The notes: generated by a model from the sequence alone, not told the origin. DNA of 64,000 nucleotides from Pseudomonas fragi (GCF_900105835.1 NZ_LT629783.1:2046001-2110000); one strand, 5' to 3'; counted from the first letter of the stretch, positions 28,969 through 37,979 are shown. A program made the numbers and translations.

Positions 28969-30464
28969 ACATTCACGGCAGCGGCTCGCACCATGCCGCC
29001 CTCCTGACCGTCGCCAGCGCTTTTTTTCTGGAGGTGCTGGATGCGACCATCATGATCGTAGCCATTATCCCCCTGGCCAACGATCTGGGCGCGAGTATCA
29101 GTGGCGTCACCCTGGCATTGGCCGCTTACCTGCTGGCCCTGGTGGTGTTCACCCCTGCGAGCGGGCATCTGTTCAAAACGCTCGGGCTTGCGCAACGCTT
29201 CCAGTGCGGCCTGCTGATTCTTTGCCTGGCATCACTGGCCTGCGCCAGTAGCCAAAACCTTTACATGCTGTGCATTGCCCGTCTGGCCCAAGGCTTTGGC
29301 AGTGCGCTGATCGTGCCCGCCGGACGCACCCTGATCCTGGCCAATACCGACAAAAACCAAATCCCCAGGATCATGGCCTGGCTGATTGCCCCTGCGCTGG
29401 TCGCCCCGATTGTGGCCCCGTCCATCGCCAACGTACTGCTGAGCCTGGGCAACTGGCGGCTGATCTTTGGTTTTATCGCATTCTGCGCGGCAGGGCTGAT
29501 TGCCATATGCCGGGCGACGCTGTTCGCACTGCCTGCCCCCGCAGCCCGCCAGCATCCCTTGGACGTTTATGCCTACGGGTTGTGGGCGCTGTCTTCGTCG
29601 GCGTTGTTCACGATGTTCGTTGCCGGCTCGAACAGTCGCCCCCTCTATACCCTGTTGGCCGCCATCGTGATGCTGTATGCCGGCGTGCGGTTGTACCAAC
29701 GACTATGCCAGGCCACTGATAAACAACTGTTCGACCTGTCGTTGCTCAACAACCCGTTGTTCAAGTTCAACATCGTTTCAGGCAGCTTTTTCCGTATCAG
29801 CATTTATGCCTTTCCAACCGTGCTGATCATCCACCTGCTGAAAACATCGGATTACCCGCCCAGTTCAATTGGCCACTGCCTGTTGTTTATCTTTGCCGGC
29901 AATCTTCTTGCAAAACCCGTGGCGGCCAGGATATTGGCGAACAGCCACTCGATAAAACGCTACATCTTGTACTCGGCGCTGGCAACGTCCATCACATTGA
30001 GCGTGTTCTTTTATCCGCGCCTGTCTGACCCACTTCCTGTGCTGTGGCTGGCCTGCGCCCTGCACGGCTGCGCGCGCTCTTTTCAATTTCTCGGCTACTC
30101 CTCCAGCAGCCTGCGCGATATCCAACCGTCGCGCATGCATCACGCCAACATTCTTCTCGGCGCGGTCATGCAACACAACGCACTGATCGCACAGGCGGTG
30201 CCCGCCCTGCTGGCAGCGTTCCTGATCCCCTCCCGCCTGCCCGGCGAATCCAGCGACGGGTTCTTCAACCTGGGCATGGCCACCGTAACCGCCCTGTCAT
30301 TGATGGCCGTGCTGAGCGCGCTGCGCATGCCCAATTCGAGCAAACAAGGATCCCCCCCGAGCACTGCAAGCCCCACAAACGTAAAAGCTGGAAATCACAC
30401 GCACTCAAGCGTTGTTACGCAAGGAGCTGAAGATGAAAGCCGTGAAGCTGAAAACCACCGTTGA
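28965..30464 (+). CDS. MFS exporter, DHA2 (EmrB/QacA-like) type
   Basis: The 499-residue membrane protein has the DHA2 signature LEVLDATIMIVAIIPLANDL in helix 1 and many hydrophobic segments, consistent with 12-14 helices. The FKTLGLAQRF loop is at the motif A position, between helices 2 and 3, and LAQGFGSALIVPAGRTLIL follows. Its ATG overlaps the upstream stop (ATGA). The 3' end overlaps the next gene by 32 bases, and the last 50 residues look like an unstructured hydrophilic tail. It probably exports the cluster's product and may confer self-resistance. Confidence 0.85.
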   Translation: MNIHGSGSHHAALLTVASAFFLEVLDATIMIVAIIPLANDLGASISGVTLALAAYLLALVVFTPASGHLFKTLGLAQRFQCGLLILCLASLACASSQNLYMLCIARLAQGFGSALIVPAGRTLILANTDKNQIPRIMAWLIAPALVAPIVAPSIANVLLSLGNWRLIFGFIAFCAAGLIAICRATLFALPAPAARQHPLDVYAYGLWALSSSALFTMFVAGSNSRPLYTLLAAIVMLYAGVRLYQRLCQATDKQLFDLSLLNNPLFKFNIVSGSFFRISIYAFPTVLIIHLLKTSDYPPSSIGHCLLFIFAGNLLAKPVAARILANSHSIKRYILYSALATSITLSVFFYPRLSDPLPVLWLACALHGCARSFQFLGYSSSSLRDIQPSRMHHANILLGAVMQHNALIAQAVPALLAAFLIPSRLPGESSDGFFNLGMATVTALSLMAVLSALRMPNSSKQGSPPSTASPTNVKAGNHTHSSVVTQGAEDESREAENHR

Positions 30465-31035
30465 AATCCCCATAGAGGGCATCCCCCTGCACACTCGATT
30501 TGTGTCATTTGAAGGTGTAGACAAAGAACACTTCGCGTTGCTGATTGGCGACTGCCACACCCTGCCCGTGCTGACCCGTATTCATTCCGAATGCCTGACC
30601 GGCGATGTATTCGGGTCCAGACGCTGTGATTGCGGCGCCCAGTTGAAAGAAGCGCTGTCCCACATGTCCGAACGCGGTGGTGGTGTATTGATTTATCTGC
30701 GCCAGGAAGGTCGCGGTATTGGCCTGTACTCCAAGTTCGATGCCTATGTGTTGCAAACCCAGGGCATTGATACCTTCACCGCCAATGAGATGCTCGGCTA
30801 TACCGATGATTCAAGAGAGTTTGAAAGCGCGGGCGCCATGCTCAAGGCCCTGGACATTCGCCATATAGACCTTATTACCAATAACCCGGCAAAAGTCCTG
30901 GCGCTGCAAGGTTGCAATATCACCATCAACAGAACCCTGCCATCCGGTGTGTTTTTAACCGTCGAAAACGAGCGCTACCTGCGCAGCAAAATCAATAAAA
31001 AACAGCACACGATCAACTTGAATAAAAACAGGTGA
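30433..31035 (+). CDS. GTP cyclohydrolase II, stand-alone paralogue
   Basis: The 200-residue protein is a complete RibA-type enzyme. It opens the GTP imidazole ring to give 2,5-diamino-6-ribosylamino-4(3H)-pyrimidinone 5'-phosphate, with loss of formate and pyrophosphate. The zinc ligands are Cys54, Cys65 and Cys67, numbered as in E. coli RibA (HSECLTGD, then RRCDCGAQL). RQEGRGIGL and ITNNP are also present. ATG 30433 has AAGGAG six bases upstream and lies inside the exporter's 3' end. Housekeeping riboflavin genes are normally elsewhere in Pseudomonas, so this is probably a dedicated copy. Toxoflavin clusters use the same enzyme type (ToxB). Confidence 0.9.
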   Translation: MKAVKLKTTVEIPIEGIPLHTRFVSFEGVDKEHFALLIGDCHTLPVLTRIHSECLTGDVFGSRRCDCGAQLKEALSHMSERGGGVLIYLRQEGRGIGLYSKFDAYVLQTQGIDTFTANEMLGYTDDSREFESAGAMLKALDIRHIDLITNNPAKVLALQGCNITINRTLPSGVFLTVENERYLRSKINKKQHTINLNKNR

Positions 31036-31040
31036 TTGCC

Positions 31041-31937
31041 ATGAACGCTTATATCCTGAACTTTTGCCCCACCGGCATGGTGCCCACCAAGCACATGAAC
31101 CCGCATACGCCGGTGAGCACGTCGGAAATCATTGAAGATGTATTGATGGCCTCCGAACTGGGGGCCTCCATCGCCCACTTGCACGCCCGGGATCAAAAAA
31201 CCGGCGAACCCACAGGCGACCTCAATACCTTCGCCGCAATCATCGAAGGCATCCGCAAATACAACAAGCAACTGATCTTGTGCGTTTCGCTCAGCGGTCG
31301 CAATGTTTCCGATCCAGCACTCAGGGCCCTGCCCCTTTCGCTGGATGGCGAGGCCAAACCCGACATGGGTTCATTGACGTTATCGTCCATGAACTTTTCC
31401 ACTCAAGCGAGCATCAATGCCCCGGGCACGATCAACTACCTCGCCGGGCAAATGGCGCTCAAGGGCATCTCACCCGAAGTTGAGATATTCGACAGCGGCA
31501 TGTCGAGCTGCCTGAACAGCCTGATCAAAAAATCGTTAATGCCGCCCACTGTCTACGCCAATATTTTGCTGGGTAATTTGTTTGGTGCCCAACCAAGTTT
31601 CGCCCATATCGCCGCCATTACCAGTTCGTTGCCTGGCAATGTCGTGAGTTCCTTTGCCGGGCTGGGCAGTTATCAACTGCGCAGCAACGCCCTGGCCCTG
31701 GCCGCAGGTCACGGCATCCGCGTCGGCCTTGAGGACAATATCTGGTTCGACCACGAACGCACCACCCTGGCGAGCAACCGCAGTTTGCTGGAGCGCATCA
31801 CGTCCATTGCCAACCTTCAGCAATTGACCCCGGCCACCCCGACGCAGGTCCGGGAGCGCCTGGGCTTGCAGCCCGGGCAAGGTCGCTATGGCCTGGTCCC
31901 TGTTGCTGACCAATACAGGGAAGCCGCCCATGGATAA
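31041..31937 (+). CDS. Beta-keto acid cleavage enzyme family (BKACE, DUF849)
   Basis: The 298-residue protein belongs to the Kce/BKACE zinc enzymes, which condense a beta-keto acid with acetyl-CoA and cleave it to acetoacetate plus a new acyl-CoA. Zinc ligands are visible as His46 and His48 (IAHLHARD) and Glu231 (RVGLEDN). Other family segments are PEVEIFDSGM and AAGHGIRVGLEDNIWF. It starts five bases after the GTP cyclohydrolase stop; a GTG at 31032 in frame is less likely. The family accepts many side chains, so the substrate here is unknown. Such an enzyme is not part of ordinary riboflavin synthesis. Confidence 0.88.
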   Translation: MNAYILNFCPTGMVPTKHMNPHTPVSTSEIIEDVLMASELGASIAHLHARDQKTGEPTGDLNTFAAIIEGIRKYNKQLILCVSLSGRNVSDPALRALPLSLDGEAKPDMGSLTLSSMNFSTQASINAPGTINYLAGQMALKGISPEVEIFDSGMSSCLNSLIKKSLMPPTVYANILLGNLFGAQPSFAHIAAITSSLPGNVVSSFAGLGSYQLRSNALALAAGHGIRVGLEDNIWFDHERTTLASNRSLLERITSIANLQQLTPATPTQVRERLGLQPGQGRYGLVPVADQYREAAHG

Positions 31938-32718
31938 TGTCTGGTTTACGCCCGAGGGCTATCAACGCACGTCGCGGAACCTGCAAAGACGCTGTTTGCA
32001 GCTGCTGCTGTCCTTCGCCCCGCCCCGGGGCACCCTGCTGGATGTCGGCTGTGGAACCGGCAATACATTGCTGTTTGCGGACAAGGAACACATTGAACAG
32101 TATGTGGGCATTGATATTTCCCAGGACATGATTGCGTATGCCAACCGAGCCCACGCAGCCCCCCATGTCAGGTTTATGGTCAGTGACTTTCTCGATTACC
32201 CCCTTGAGCAATTACCGCTGTTTGATGCCGCCATTTGTGCCGCCTGTTTGCACTGGTTTATCCCCCACGAACAAACCGTTATCGACAAGTTGGCCGACGC
32301 CATAAAGCCGGGCGGTTATCTGTATTTGTCCTGCGCCTTTGACTTCGATTATGTCTTGGGCGAGCGCGCGATCCAGGAACAGGTGCTGATGGATATCCGC
32401 CGGCAATACCCCTGTATTGCCGACCCGGTGGTATTCGATGACTTTCGTTTCAACAGAAGCTCCCTGATCGACGCACTGCACGACTTTGAAATCATTCGCT
32501 CGCACCGTATCGAAGAACCTGTGCAGTTTGAGAACTTCGAAGACTTCAGAGATTGGCACCTGGGCAGCGGCTCGGTGATTTACGCTCAGTTCGATGAACG
32601 ATTCCGCGAACGGGCAATTACCGATTACTACCAGAAACTGTATGAACACTATTGTGCCGGCACTTATAAAACCGCGTATTCCACTGGCCTTATGCTGCTT
32701 GAAAGGAGGAAAGCCTGA
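31930..32718 (+). CDS. Class I SAM-dependent methyltransferase
   Basis: The 262-residue protein starts at ATG 31930 (MDNVWFTPEGYQRTSRNLQR), overlapping the DUF849 stop by eight bases; a longer frame from 31888 is unlikely. The SAM pocket is seen as LLDVGCGTGNTLLFADKEHI, then YVGIDISQDM and SDFLDYPLE, with KPGGYLYLSCAFD as motif III. This is the small-molecule methyltransferase type found in natural product clusters. It ends with a strong AGGAGG and a TGATG overlap into the riboflavin synthase gene. The acceptor atom is unknown. Confidence 0.87.
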   Translation: MDNVWFTPEGYQRTSRNLQRRCLQLLLSFAPPRGTLLDVGCGTGNTLLFADKEHIEQYVGIDISQDMIAYANRAHAAPHVRFMVSDFLDYPLEQLPLFDAAICAACLHWFIPHEQTVIDKLADAIKPGGYLYLSCAFDFDYVLGERAIQEQVLMDIRRQYPCIADPVVFDDFRFNRSSLIDALHDFEIIRSHRIEEPVQFENFEDFRDWHLGSGSVIYAQFDERFRERAITDYYQKLYEHYCAGTYKTAYSTGLMLLERRKA

Positions 32719-33359
32719 TGTATACCGGCATTGTGCAAGGCACTGCCCGCGTTCTCTCCCTGCACAAGGAGACAGGGCACCAGAGGGTGGTACTGGTCCA
32801 GAGTTCGCCCCTGTTCGATAACATTGATATTGGCGCCAGCGTGTCGGTCAACGGCACATGCCTGACAGTGACCGCTTACTCGTCTGACAGCGCCACCTTC
32901 GATATCTCCAATCGGACAGCGGAAATCACCACGCTTGAGCACCTGCGGGTGAATGACCGGGTCAATATCGAACGCTCCCACCGAGCAGGTGAAGAAAACG
33001 GCGGGCACGCGCTCTACGGCCACATTGAAAGCACCGCGCAGGTGGTGTCGTGGCAGCCACTGGGCGAAACCGTGAGCGCCGTTTTGCGGCTGGAACCGGC
33101 GACCTCGGCTTATGTGTTCGAGAAAGGGTTTATCGGCCTGCATGGCTGTAGCCTGACTGTTGACCGCCTGGATGAAGAGCGGCACACGGTCACGGTCAAC
33201 CTGATCCCGCAAACCCTGGCCCTGACGAACTTGAGCGGCTTGCAGGTGGGTGACCGGGTCAATGTTGAAATAGACCAGACTACGCGAACGTTGGTGGATA
33301 CCCTGCAACGAACGCTGGCTCGCCAGCGCGGCCGGCCAAGGGCTATTCGTAGCAGCTGA
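32718..33359 (+). CDS. Riboflavin synthase alpha-type (lumazine-binding) paralogue
   Basis: The 213-residue protein has the two lumazine-binding barrels of riboflavin synthase, which dismutates two 6,7-dimethyl-8-ribityllumazines. The residues important in E. coli are present: Cys48 (VNGTCLTVT), His102 (YGHIES), Ser145 and Thr147 (GCSLTVD), and Asp186 (VNVEID). Deviations are MYTGIV for the usual MFTGIV, YGH for SGH, and LIPQTL for LIPHTL. It may be an active second copy, a resistance copy, or a binding protein. Its end lies within a repeat, and the last few residues (RGRPRAIRSS) may have been altered by that element. Confidence 0.85.
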   Translation: MYTGIVQGTARVLSLHKETGHQRVVLVQSSPLFDNIDIGASVSVNGTCLTVTAYSSDSATFDISNRTAEITTLEHLRVNDRVNIERSHRAGEENGGHALYGHIESTAQVVSWQPLGETVSAVLRLEPATSAYVFEKGFIGLHGCSLTVDRLDEERHTVTVNLIPQTLALTNLSGLQVGDRVNVEIDQTTRTLVDTLQRTLARQRGRPRAIRSS

Positions 33360-33411
33360 CGAGCGCAGCGAGGCTGCGGGACGTAGCCTCGTTCTACTCG
33401 TCAACTGCTAC
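33349..33411. repeat. Short member of the GTAGC(C/A)GCTG inverted repeat family (63 bp)
   Basis: It begins GTAGCAGCTGACGAGCGCAG and ends GTCAACTGCTAC. It overlaps the last codons and stop of the riboflavin synthase paralogue. Confidence 0.8.
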
Positions 33412-33440
33412 AGGTGCAGCGTGATCCAGGTGTGAATTCT

Positions 33441-33587
33441 GTAGCCGCTGACGAGCTGCGCGAGGCTGCGCCCGACTGCGTAGCAGTCGTAAACACAGGC
33501 GACTCGCTCGTCCTGACACACCGCAATTGCCGGATTTGCGACCGCTCCGCGCTCGATCGCAGCCTCGCTGCGCTCCTCAGCGGCTAC
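33441..33587. repeat. Long inverted repeat of the GTAGC(C/A)GCTG family, 147 bp
   Basis: GTAGCCGCTGACGAGCTGCG at the left and GCTCCTCAGCGGCTAC at the right. It lies 29 bases after the preceding short element and 21 bases before the wspR stop, so two of these repeats mark the right edge of the inserted cluster. Confidence 0.85.
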
Positions 33588-33608
33588 AGGTTTTGTGTAG
33601 TGCGCCCC

Positions 33609-34610
33609 CTACTCGATCCCCACCTGGTTACGGCCGTTTTTCTTGGCCAGGTAAAGCCCCTTGTCCGCCGCCGAAATCAGCTCGCGGCAGTTACTGCCCT
33701 GCTGCGGGGTCATGGTCGACAGGCCAATGCTGATGGTCAGGCTGGAACCCGCTGTCGGCGAAATATGCGGGATCTTCATCGCTTCTACCGCCATGCGCAG
33801 CTTTTCTGCCACCAGCCGGGAGCCACCCTGAGAGGTATTGGGCAGCACGATGGCAAACTCCTCACCACCATAACGGGCCGGCAAGTCCGATGGCCGGCTG
33901 CTGGCATCCCGGATGGCTGCAGCCACCTTGCGCAACGCTTCATCACCGTCCAGATGACCGAAGGAGTCATTGTAGGATTTGAAGTAATCGACATCGATCA
34001 TCAACAACGACAACTGGGTCTGCTCACGCATGGCACGACGCCATTCCAGTTCGAGGTATTCATCGAAGTGACGACGATTGGATAGCCCGGTCAGGCCATC
34101 GGAGTTCATCAGCCGTTGCAGCACCAGATTGGTATCCAGCAACTGCTGCTGGCTGACCCGCAGCGCACGGTAGGCCGCATCACGCTGCAACAGCGTCATG
34201 TAGGAGCGCGAGTGATAGCGGATGCGCGCCACCAGTTCGATATTGTCCGGCAGTTTCACCAGGTAATCATTGGCCCCGGCCGAAAACGCCGCGCTTTTGA
34301 TCAGCGGGTCTTCTTTGGTGGACAACACAATAATCGGGATATTTTGCGTCGCCGGGTGGTTACGGTATTCACGGACCAGGCTCAAGCCATCCAGCCCCGG
34401 CATCACCAGGTCCTGCAAAATCACCGTCGGCTTGATGCGGATGGCCTGGGCAATGGCCTGGTGCGGGTCCGCACAAAAGTGAAAATCAATGTTCTGTTCA
34501 AGGGCCAACCCTCGGCGCACGGCTTCGCCGATCATTGCCTGATCGTCTACCAGCAACACCATGGCCGCGTTTTCATCAGTTTTAACGTCGTCCAACTGCA
34601 AGTCGCTCAT
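33609..34610 (-). CDS. wspR: Wsp response regulator with diguanylate cyclase output
   Basis: The 333-residue protein has a receiver domain (residues about 15-135, phosphorylated Asp67 in LQDLVMPG) and a GGDEF domain. The active site reads GGEEF, a functional variant also used in known WspR. The inhibitory I-site RxxD is present as RPSD, five residues before GGEEF, so product feedback is predicted. Phosphorylation by WspE activates c-di-GMP synthesis, favouring exopolysaccharide and biofilm. It is the last gene of the wsp operon and starts 52 bases after the wspF stop. Confidence 0.97.
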   Translation of the reverse strand: MSDLQLDDVKTDENAAMVLLVDDQAMIGEAVRRGLALEQNIDFHFCADPHQAIAQAIRIKPTVILQDLVMPGLDGLSLVREYRNHPATQNIPIIVLSTKEDPLIKSAAFSAGANDYLVKLPDNIELVARIRYHSRSYMTLLQRDAAYRALRVSQQQLLDTNLVLQRLMNSDGLTGLSNRRHFDEYLELEWRRAMREQTQLSLLMIDVDYFKSYNDSFGHLDGDEALRKVAAAIRDASSRPSDLPARYGGEEFAIVLPNTSQGGSRLVAEKLRMAVEAMKIPHISPTAGSSLTISIGLSTMTPQQGSNCRELISAADKGLYLAKKNGRNQVGIE

Positions 34611-34662
34611 GCGCGTTCACCTGAATTACTGCCTTCAAGCCAGTCCTGCGGGGTTTTACCAG

Positions 34663-35673
34663 TCATTTGGCAAATTTCTCCAGCAAGCGTGGCGCAATCT
34701 TGTCCAACGGGCGGATCTCAACCGCAGCATCAATGGCGGCCGCCGCTTTGGGCATACCGTACACCGAGCTGCTCTGCTGGTCCTGGGCGATGGTTAGGAA
34801 ACCTTGTTCGCGCATGAGTTTAAGACCCTGGGCCCCGTCACGCCCCATGCCGGTCAACAGCACTCCCACCGCATCGCCACTCCAGTAGCGGGCAACACTT
34901 TCAAAAAAAACATCTATCGAAGGTCGATAAATTTCGTTAACCGGTTCCGCGGTGTATGCCAGCGTACCGTTTTTCAACAAGCGGATATGGTGGTTAGTGC
35001 CCGCCAGCAGCACGGTCCCCACCTGCGGCGCTTCACCGTCCCGGGCCAGACGCACGTCAAGCCCGCACGAACTGCTCAGCCATTCGGCCATGCCGGCGGC
35101 AAACACCTGATCAACATGCTGGACCAGCACGATGGCGGCCCCGAAGTTTCTCGGCAAGCCCTTGAGCAGGGTTTCCAGCGCTGCCGGGCCGCCAGCCGAT
35201 GAGCCGATGGCCACCAGGGCACCCCGACCGCCCTGCACCCGCGGCTGGGCCGCTACCTGCCTAACGCGCTTTTCAGTCTGGCCCATCAGCCAGCCGACAT
35301 TGAGGATCTTGCGCAACAAAGGCGCCGCTGCTTCCCTGGGGTTGCTGCCGCCCAGTACTGGGGTGTCCACCACATCCAGGGCACCAAAGCCCATCGCTTC
35401 GAATACGCGGTGTACGTTCTGCTCCCGATCGATGGTCACAATCACGATGGCGCACGGGCTTTCGGCCATGATCCGGCGCGTGGCTTCGACGCCATCCATG
35501 ACCGGCATGATCAGGTCCATCAGGATCAGGTCCGGGGTGTCCTCGGCGCACAGGCGCACTGCTTCCAGGCCGTCGCCGGCAACCCAGATCACCTGATGGG
35601 CGGGCTCGAATGCCAGCGCCCGGCGCAAGGCCTCAACCGCCAGGGGCATATCGTTGACGATGGCGATTCTCAT
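34663..35673 (-). CDS. wspF: CheB-like methylesterase of the Wsp system
   Basis: The 336-residue protein has an N-terminal receiver (Asp53 in LMDLIMPVMD) and a C-terminal methylesterase with Ser in AIGSSAGGPAALE, His in VLVQHVDQ and Asp in GMGRDGAQG, the expected triad. It demethylates WspA to reset the system. Loss of this gene in P. aeruginosa and in wrinkly spreaders of P. fluorescens gives constitutive WspR activity. The frame is intact here. The start codon overlaps the wspE stop by four bases. Confidence 0.97.
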   Translation of the reverse strand: MRIAIVNDMPLAVEALRRALAFEPAHQVIWVAGDGLEAVRLCAEDTPDLILMDLIMPVMDGVEATRRIMAESPCAIVIVTIDREQNVHRVFEAMGFGALDVVDTPVLGGSNPREAAAPLLRKILNVGWLMGQTEKRVRQVAAQPRVQGGRGALVAIGSSAGGPAALETLLKGLPRNFGAAIVLVQHVDQVFAAGMAEWLSSSCGLDVRLARDGEAPQVGTVLLAGTNHHIRLLKNGTLAYTAEPVNEIYRPSIDVFFESVARYWSGDAVGVLLTGMGRDGAQGLKLMREQGFLTIAQDQQSSSVYGMPKAAAAIDAAVEIRPLDKIAPRLLEKFAK

Positions 35674-37979
35674 GTCTGGGCTCCTCCAATGAGCTCAACC
35701 ACTGCATCGAGCAGGGCATCGTCATGGAAACTGGCTTTGGCTAGATAATAGTCGGCTCCTGCATCCAGGCCGCGCCGACGGTCTTCTTCGCGATCCTTGT
35801 ACGACACCACCATCACCGGCATCGATTGCAAGCGGTTATCGCGACGCAACAGGGTAACCAGTTCAATGCCATCCATGCGCGGCATATCGATGTCAGTAAT
35901 CAACAGATCGAAGTGTTCGGCCCGCAAGGCGTTCCAGCCGTCCATGCCGTCAACCGCCACGGCCACTTCATAACCGCGGTTGAGCAGCAGTTTGCGCTGC
36001 AGTTCACGCACCGTCAGTGAGTCATCCACCACCAGAATACGTTTGCGGGTCAGTTCGGCGGTATGCCGGTTACGCCGGTCGATACGCTCTAGCCGCCCGG
36101 TATTGAGCAGCTTGTCGACCGAGCGCAGCATATCTTCAACATCCACGATCAGCACCGGCGAGCCATCATCCAGCAAAGCCCCGGCAGAAATATCCTGGAC
36201 CTTGCCCAGGCGCGGATCCAGGGGCAGTACCACCAGGGTGCGCTCGCCGATAAAACGCTCCACGGCCACGCCATACACCGCATCGCGCTCGCGAATCACC
36301 ACCACCTTGAGGGTTTCGTCATCGCTCTGACCGGGCTGGCGTTGCAGCAGCTGGCTGGCGGCAACCAGGCCCACATGCCGGCCTTCGTGCCAGAAGTGCT
36401 GACGGCCTTCAAGCTGCACGATGTCTTCGGGCTGCAGGTCGCGCATGCGCTCGATATGGGCCAGCGGGAAGGCATACGCCTCGTCTGCCACTTCAACCAC
36501 CAGGCTGCGCACCACGGACAGAGTCAACGGCACCTCAAGGTGGAAGCGGCTGCCATGCTGCGGGGTGTGCTCCAGCACAATGGCACCGCGCAACAGGCGC
36601 ACCATATGCTGTACGGCATCCAGCCCCACACCGCGCCCCGAGACTTCGGTCACGGTGTCGCGCAGGCTGAAGCCGGGTAGAAACAGGAAGGTCAGCAGTT
36701 CTTCTTCGCTCAGTTGCGCCACTGTCTCCTCGGTGGACAGCTGACGCTCGACGATCGTGCGGCGCAAACGCTCCAGATCGACTCCGGCACCGTCATCGCT
36801 CAATTCCAGCACCAGCAACCCGGCCTGGTGGGAGATACGCAGGCGGATCAGCCCTTCGGCCGGCTTGCCCGCCAGCAAGCGCTGCTCCGGAGTTTCGATA
36901 CCGTGATCGACGGCATTGCGCAGCAAATGGATCAAGGGCGCTTCGAGCTTTTCCAGCACGTCGCGGTCAACCTGGGTTTTTTCGCCTTCGATTTCCAGGC
37001 GGATCTGCTTGCCCAGGGCACGGCCCAGATCACGCACCATGCGCTCCTGCCCCACCAGGACATCGGCGAAAGGCCGCATGCGACAAGCCAGGGCAGTGTC
37101 GTAGAGCAATTGCGCGCGCTGGCCTGCCTGCCAGCAAAACTCGTCGAGTTCGGCGGTCTGTTCGCCGAGCAGGTGCTGGGACTCGGCCAGCATCTGCCGG
37201 GCATCGACCAGGGCCTGCTCGGCTTCATGGCTGATACCCGCGACCTTGAGGTGCTCATTGAGCGTATCCATAGCCCGCAAGTTGGTGCTTTGCATGCGTT
37301 TAAGGCGTTGCAAGGTCACCAGAAAGGGCTTGAGGCGCTGGGTTTCGACCAGGGATTTACTCGACAGGTCGAGCAGGCTGTTCAGGCGCTGGGCCGTGAC
37401 CCGCAAGACCCGCTCGCCGCTTTCGGTCAGGCGCTGGGGACGCCGCGCAGGCTCCGCTGCTGCCTCGACAGGGGCCTCGACCTGTGGCTCAACCACCGGC
37501 TCAGGGGCCCGCTCGGGCACAGCTGGCGCGGGCATCAGCAGCAGCTGCGACACATCAAACTCGGGCGGCGCCACCCGCGCACTGGGCGCAGACGGGTCCA
37601 GCAGCTCATTCATGTGTGCCACATAGCCGTCAATGTCCTGAGGCGTGACGGTATTGCCGGGGGTGGCGATGCGCATCAACAGATCGGTGCCCTGCAACAG
37701 CGCGTCAATATGCTCGCGTTGCAGGTACAGGCGGCCTTCCTGGGCACTGACCAGGCAGTCTTCCATGACATGGGACACGCTCACGCCGGCATCCACGCCG
37801 ACAATCCGCGCCGCCCCCTTCAGGGAATGGGCCGCACGCATGCAGGCTTCCAGCTGGTCGGCCTGGGTCGGGTTGCGCTCCAGCGCCAGCAGGCCTTCGT
37901 TGAGCACCTGGGTCTGGGCCTCGGCCTCCAGGCTGAACAACTCAAGCAGCGAGGCGTCGCGCATTTGCTCGGGGGTCAT
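35670..37979 (-). CDS. wspE: CheA-like hybrid histidine kinase of the Wsp system
   Basis: The 769-residue protein has, in order: an HPt domain with His51 (AAHSLKGAARIVGV), a proline/acid linker, a dimerisation helix pair, a GHKL ATPase (LRNAVDHGIETPEQR, LSDDGAGVDLERL), a CheW-like domain, and a C-terminal receiver (ITDIDMPRMDGIELV). It receives the WspA signal through WspB and WspD and phosphorylates WspR and WspF. The genes on either side overlap by four bases each. Confidence 0.97.
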   Translation of the reverse strand: MTPEQMRDASLLELFSLEAEAQTQVLNEGLLALERNPTQADQLEACMRAAHSLKGAARIVGVDAGVSVSHVMEDCLVSAQEGRLYLQREHIDALLQGTDLLMRIATPGNTVTPQDIDGYVAHMNELLDPSAPSARVAPPEFDVSQLLLMPAPAVPERAPEPVVEPQVEAPVEAAAEPARRPQRLTESGERVLRVTAQRLNSLLDLSSKSLVETQRLKPFLVTLQRLKRMQSTNLRAMDTLNEHLKVAGISHEAEQALVDARQMLAESQHLLGEQTAELDEFCWQAGQRAQLLYDTALACRMRPFADVLVGQERMVRDLGRALGKQIRLEIEGEKTQVDRDVLEKLEAPLIHLLRNAVDHGIETPEQRLLAGKPAEGLIRLRISHQAGLLVLELSDDGAGVDLERLRRTIVERQLSTEETVAQLSEEELLTFLFLPGFSLRDTVTEVSGRGVGLDAVQHMVRLLRGAIVLEHTPQHGSRFHLEVPLTLSVVRSLVVEVADEAYAFPLAHIERMRDLQPEDIVQLEGRQHFWHEGRHVGLVAASQLLQRQPGQSDDETLKVVVIRERDAVYGVAVERFIGERTLVVLPLDPRLGKVQDISAGALLDDGSPVLIVDVEDMLRSVDKLLNTGRLERIDRRNRHTAELTRKRILVVDDSLTVRELQRKLLLNRGYEVAVAVDGMDGWNALRAEHFDLLITDIDMPRMDGIELVTLLRRDNRLQSMPVMVVSYKDREEDRRRGLDAGADYYLAKASFHDDALLDAVVELIGGAQT

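Noticed and set aside
27448..33359. Cluster as a toxoflavin operon
   Set aside because: Only GTP cyclohydrolase II and a methyltransferase match; the ToxC, ToxD and ToxE-type genes are absent, and BKACE, GGT and riboflavin synthase are extra.
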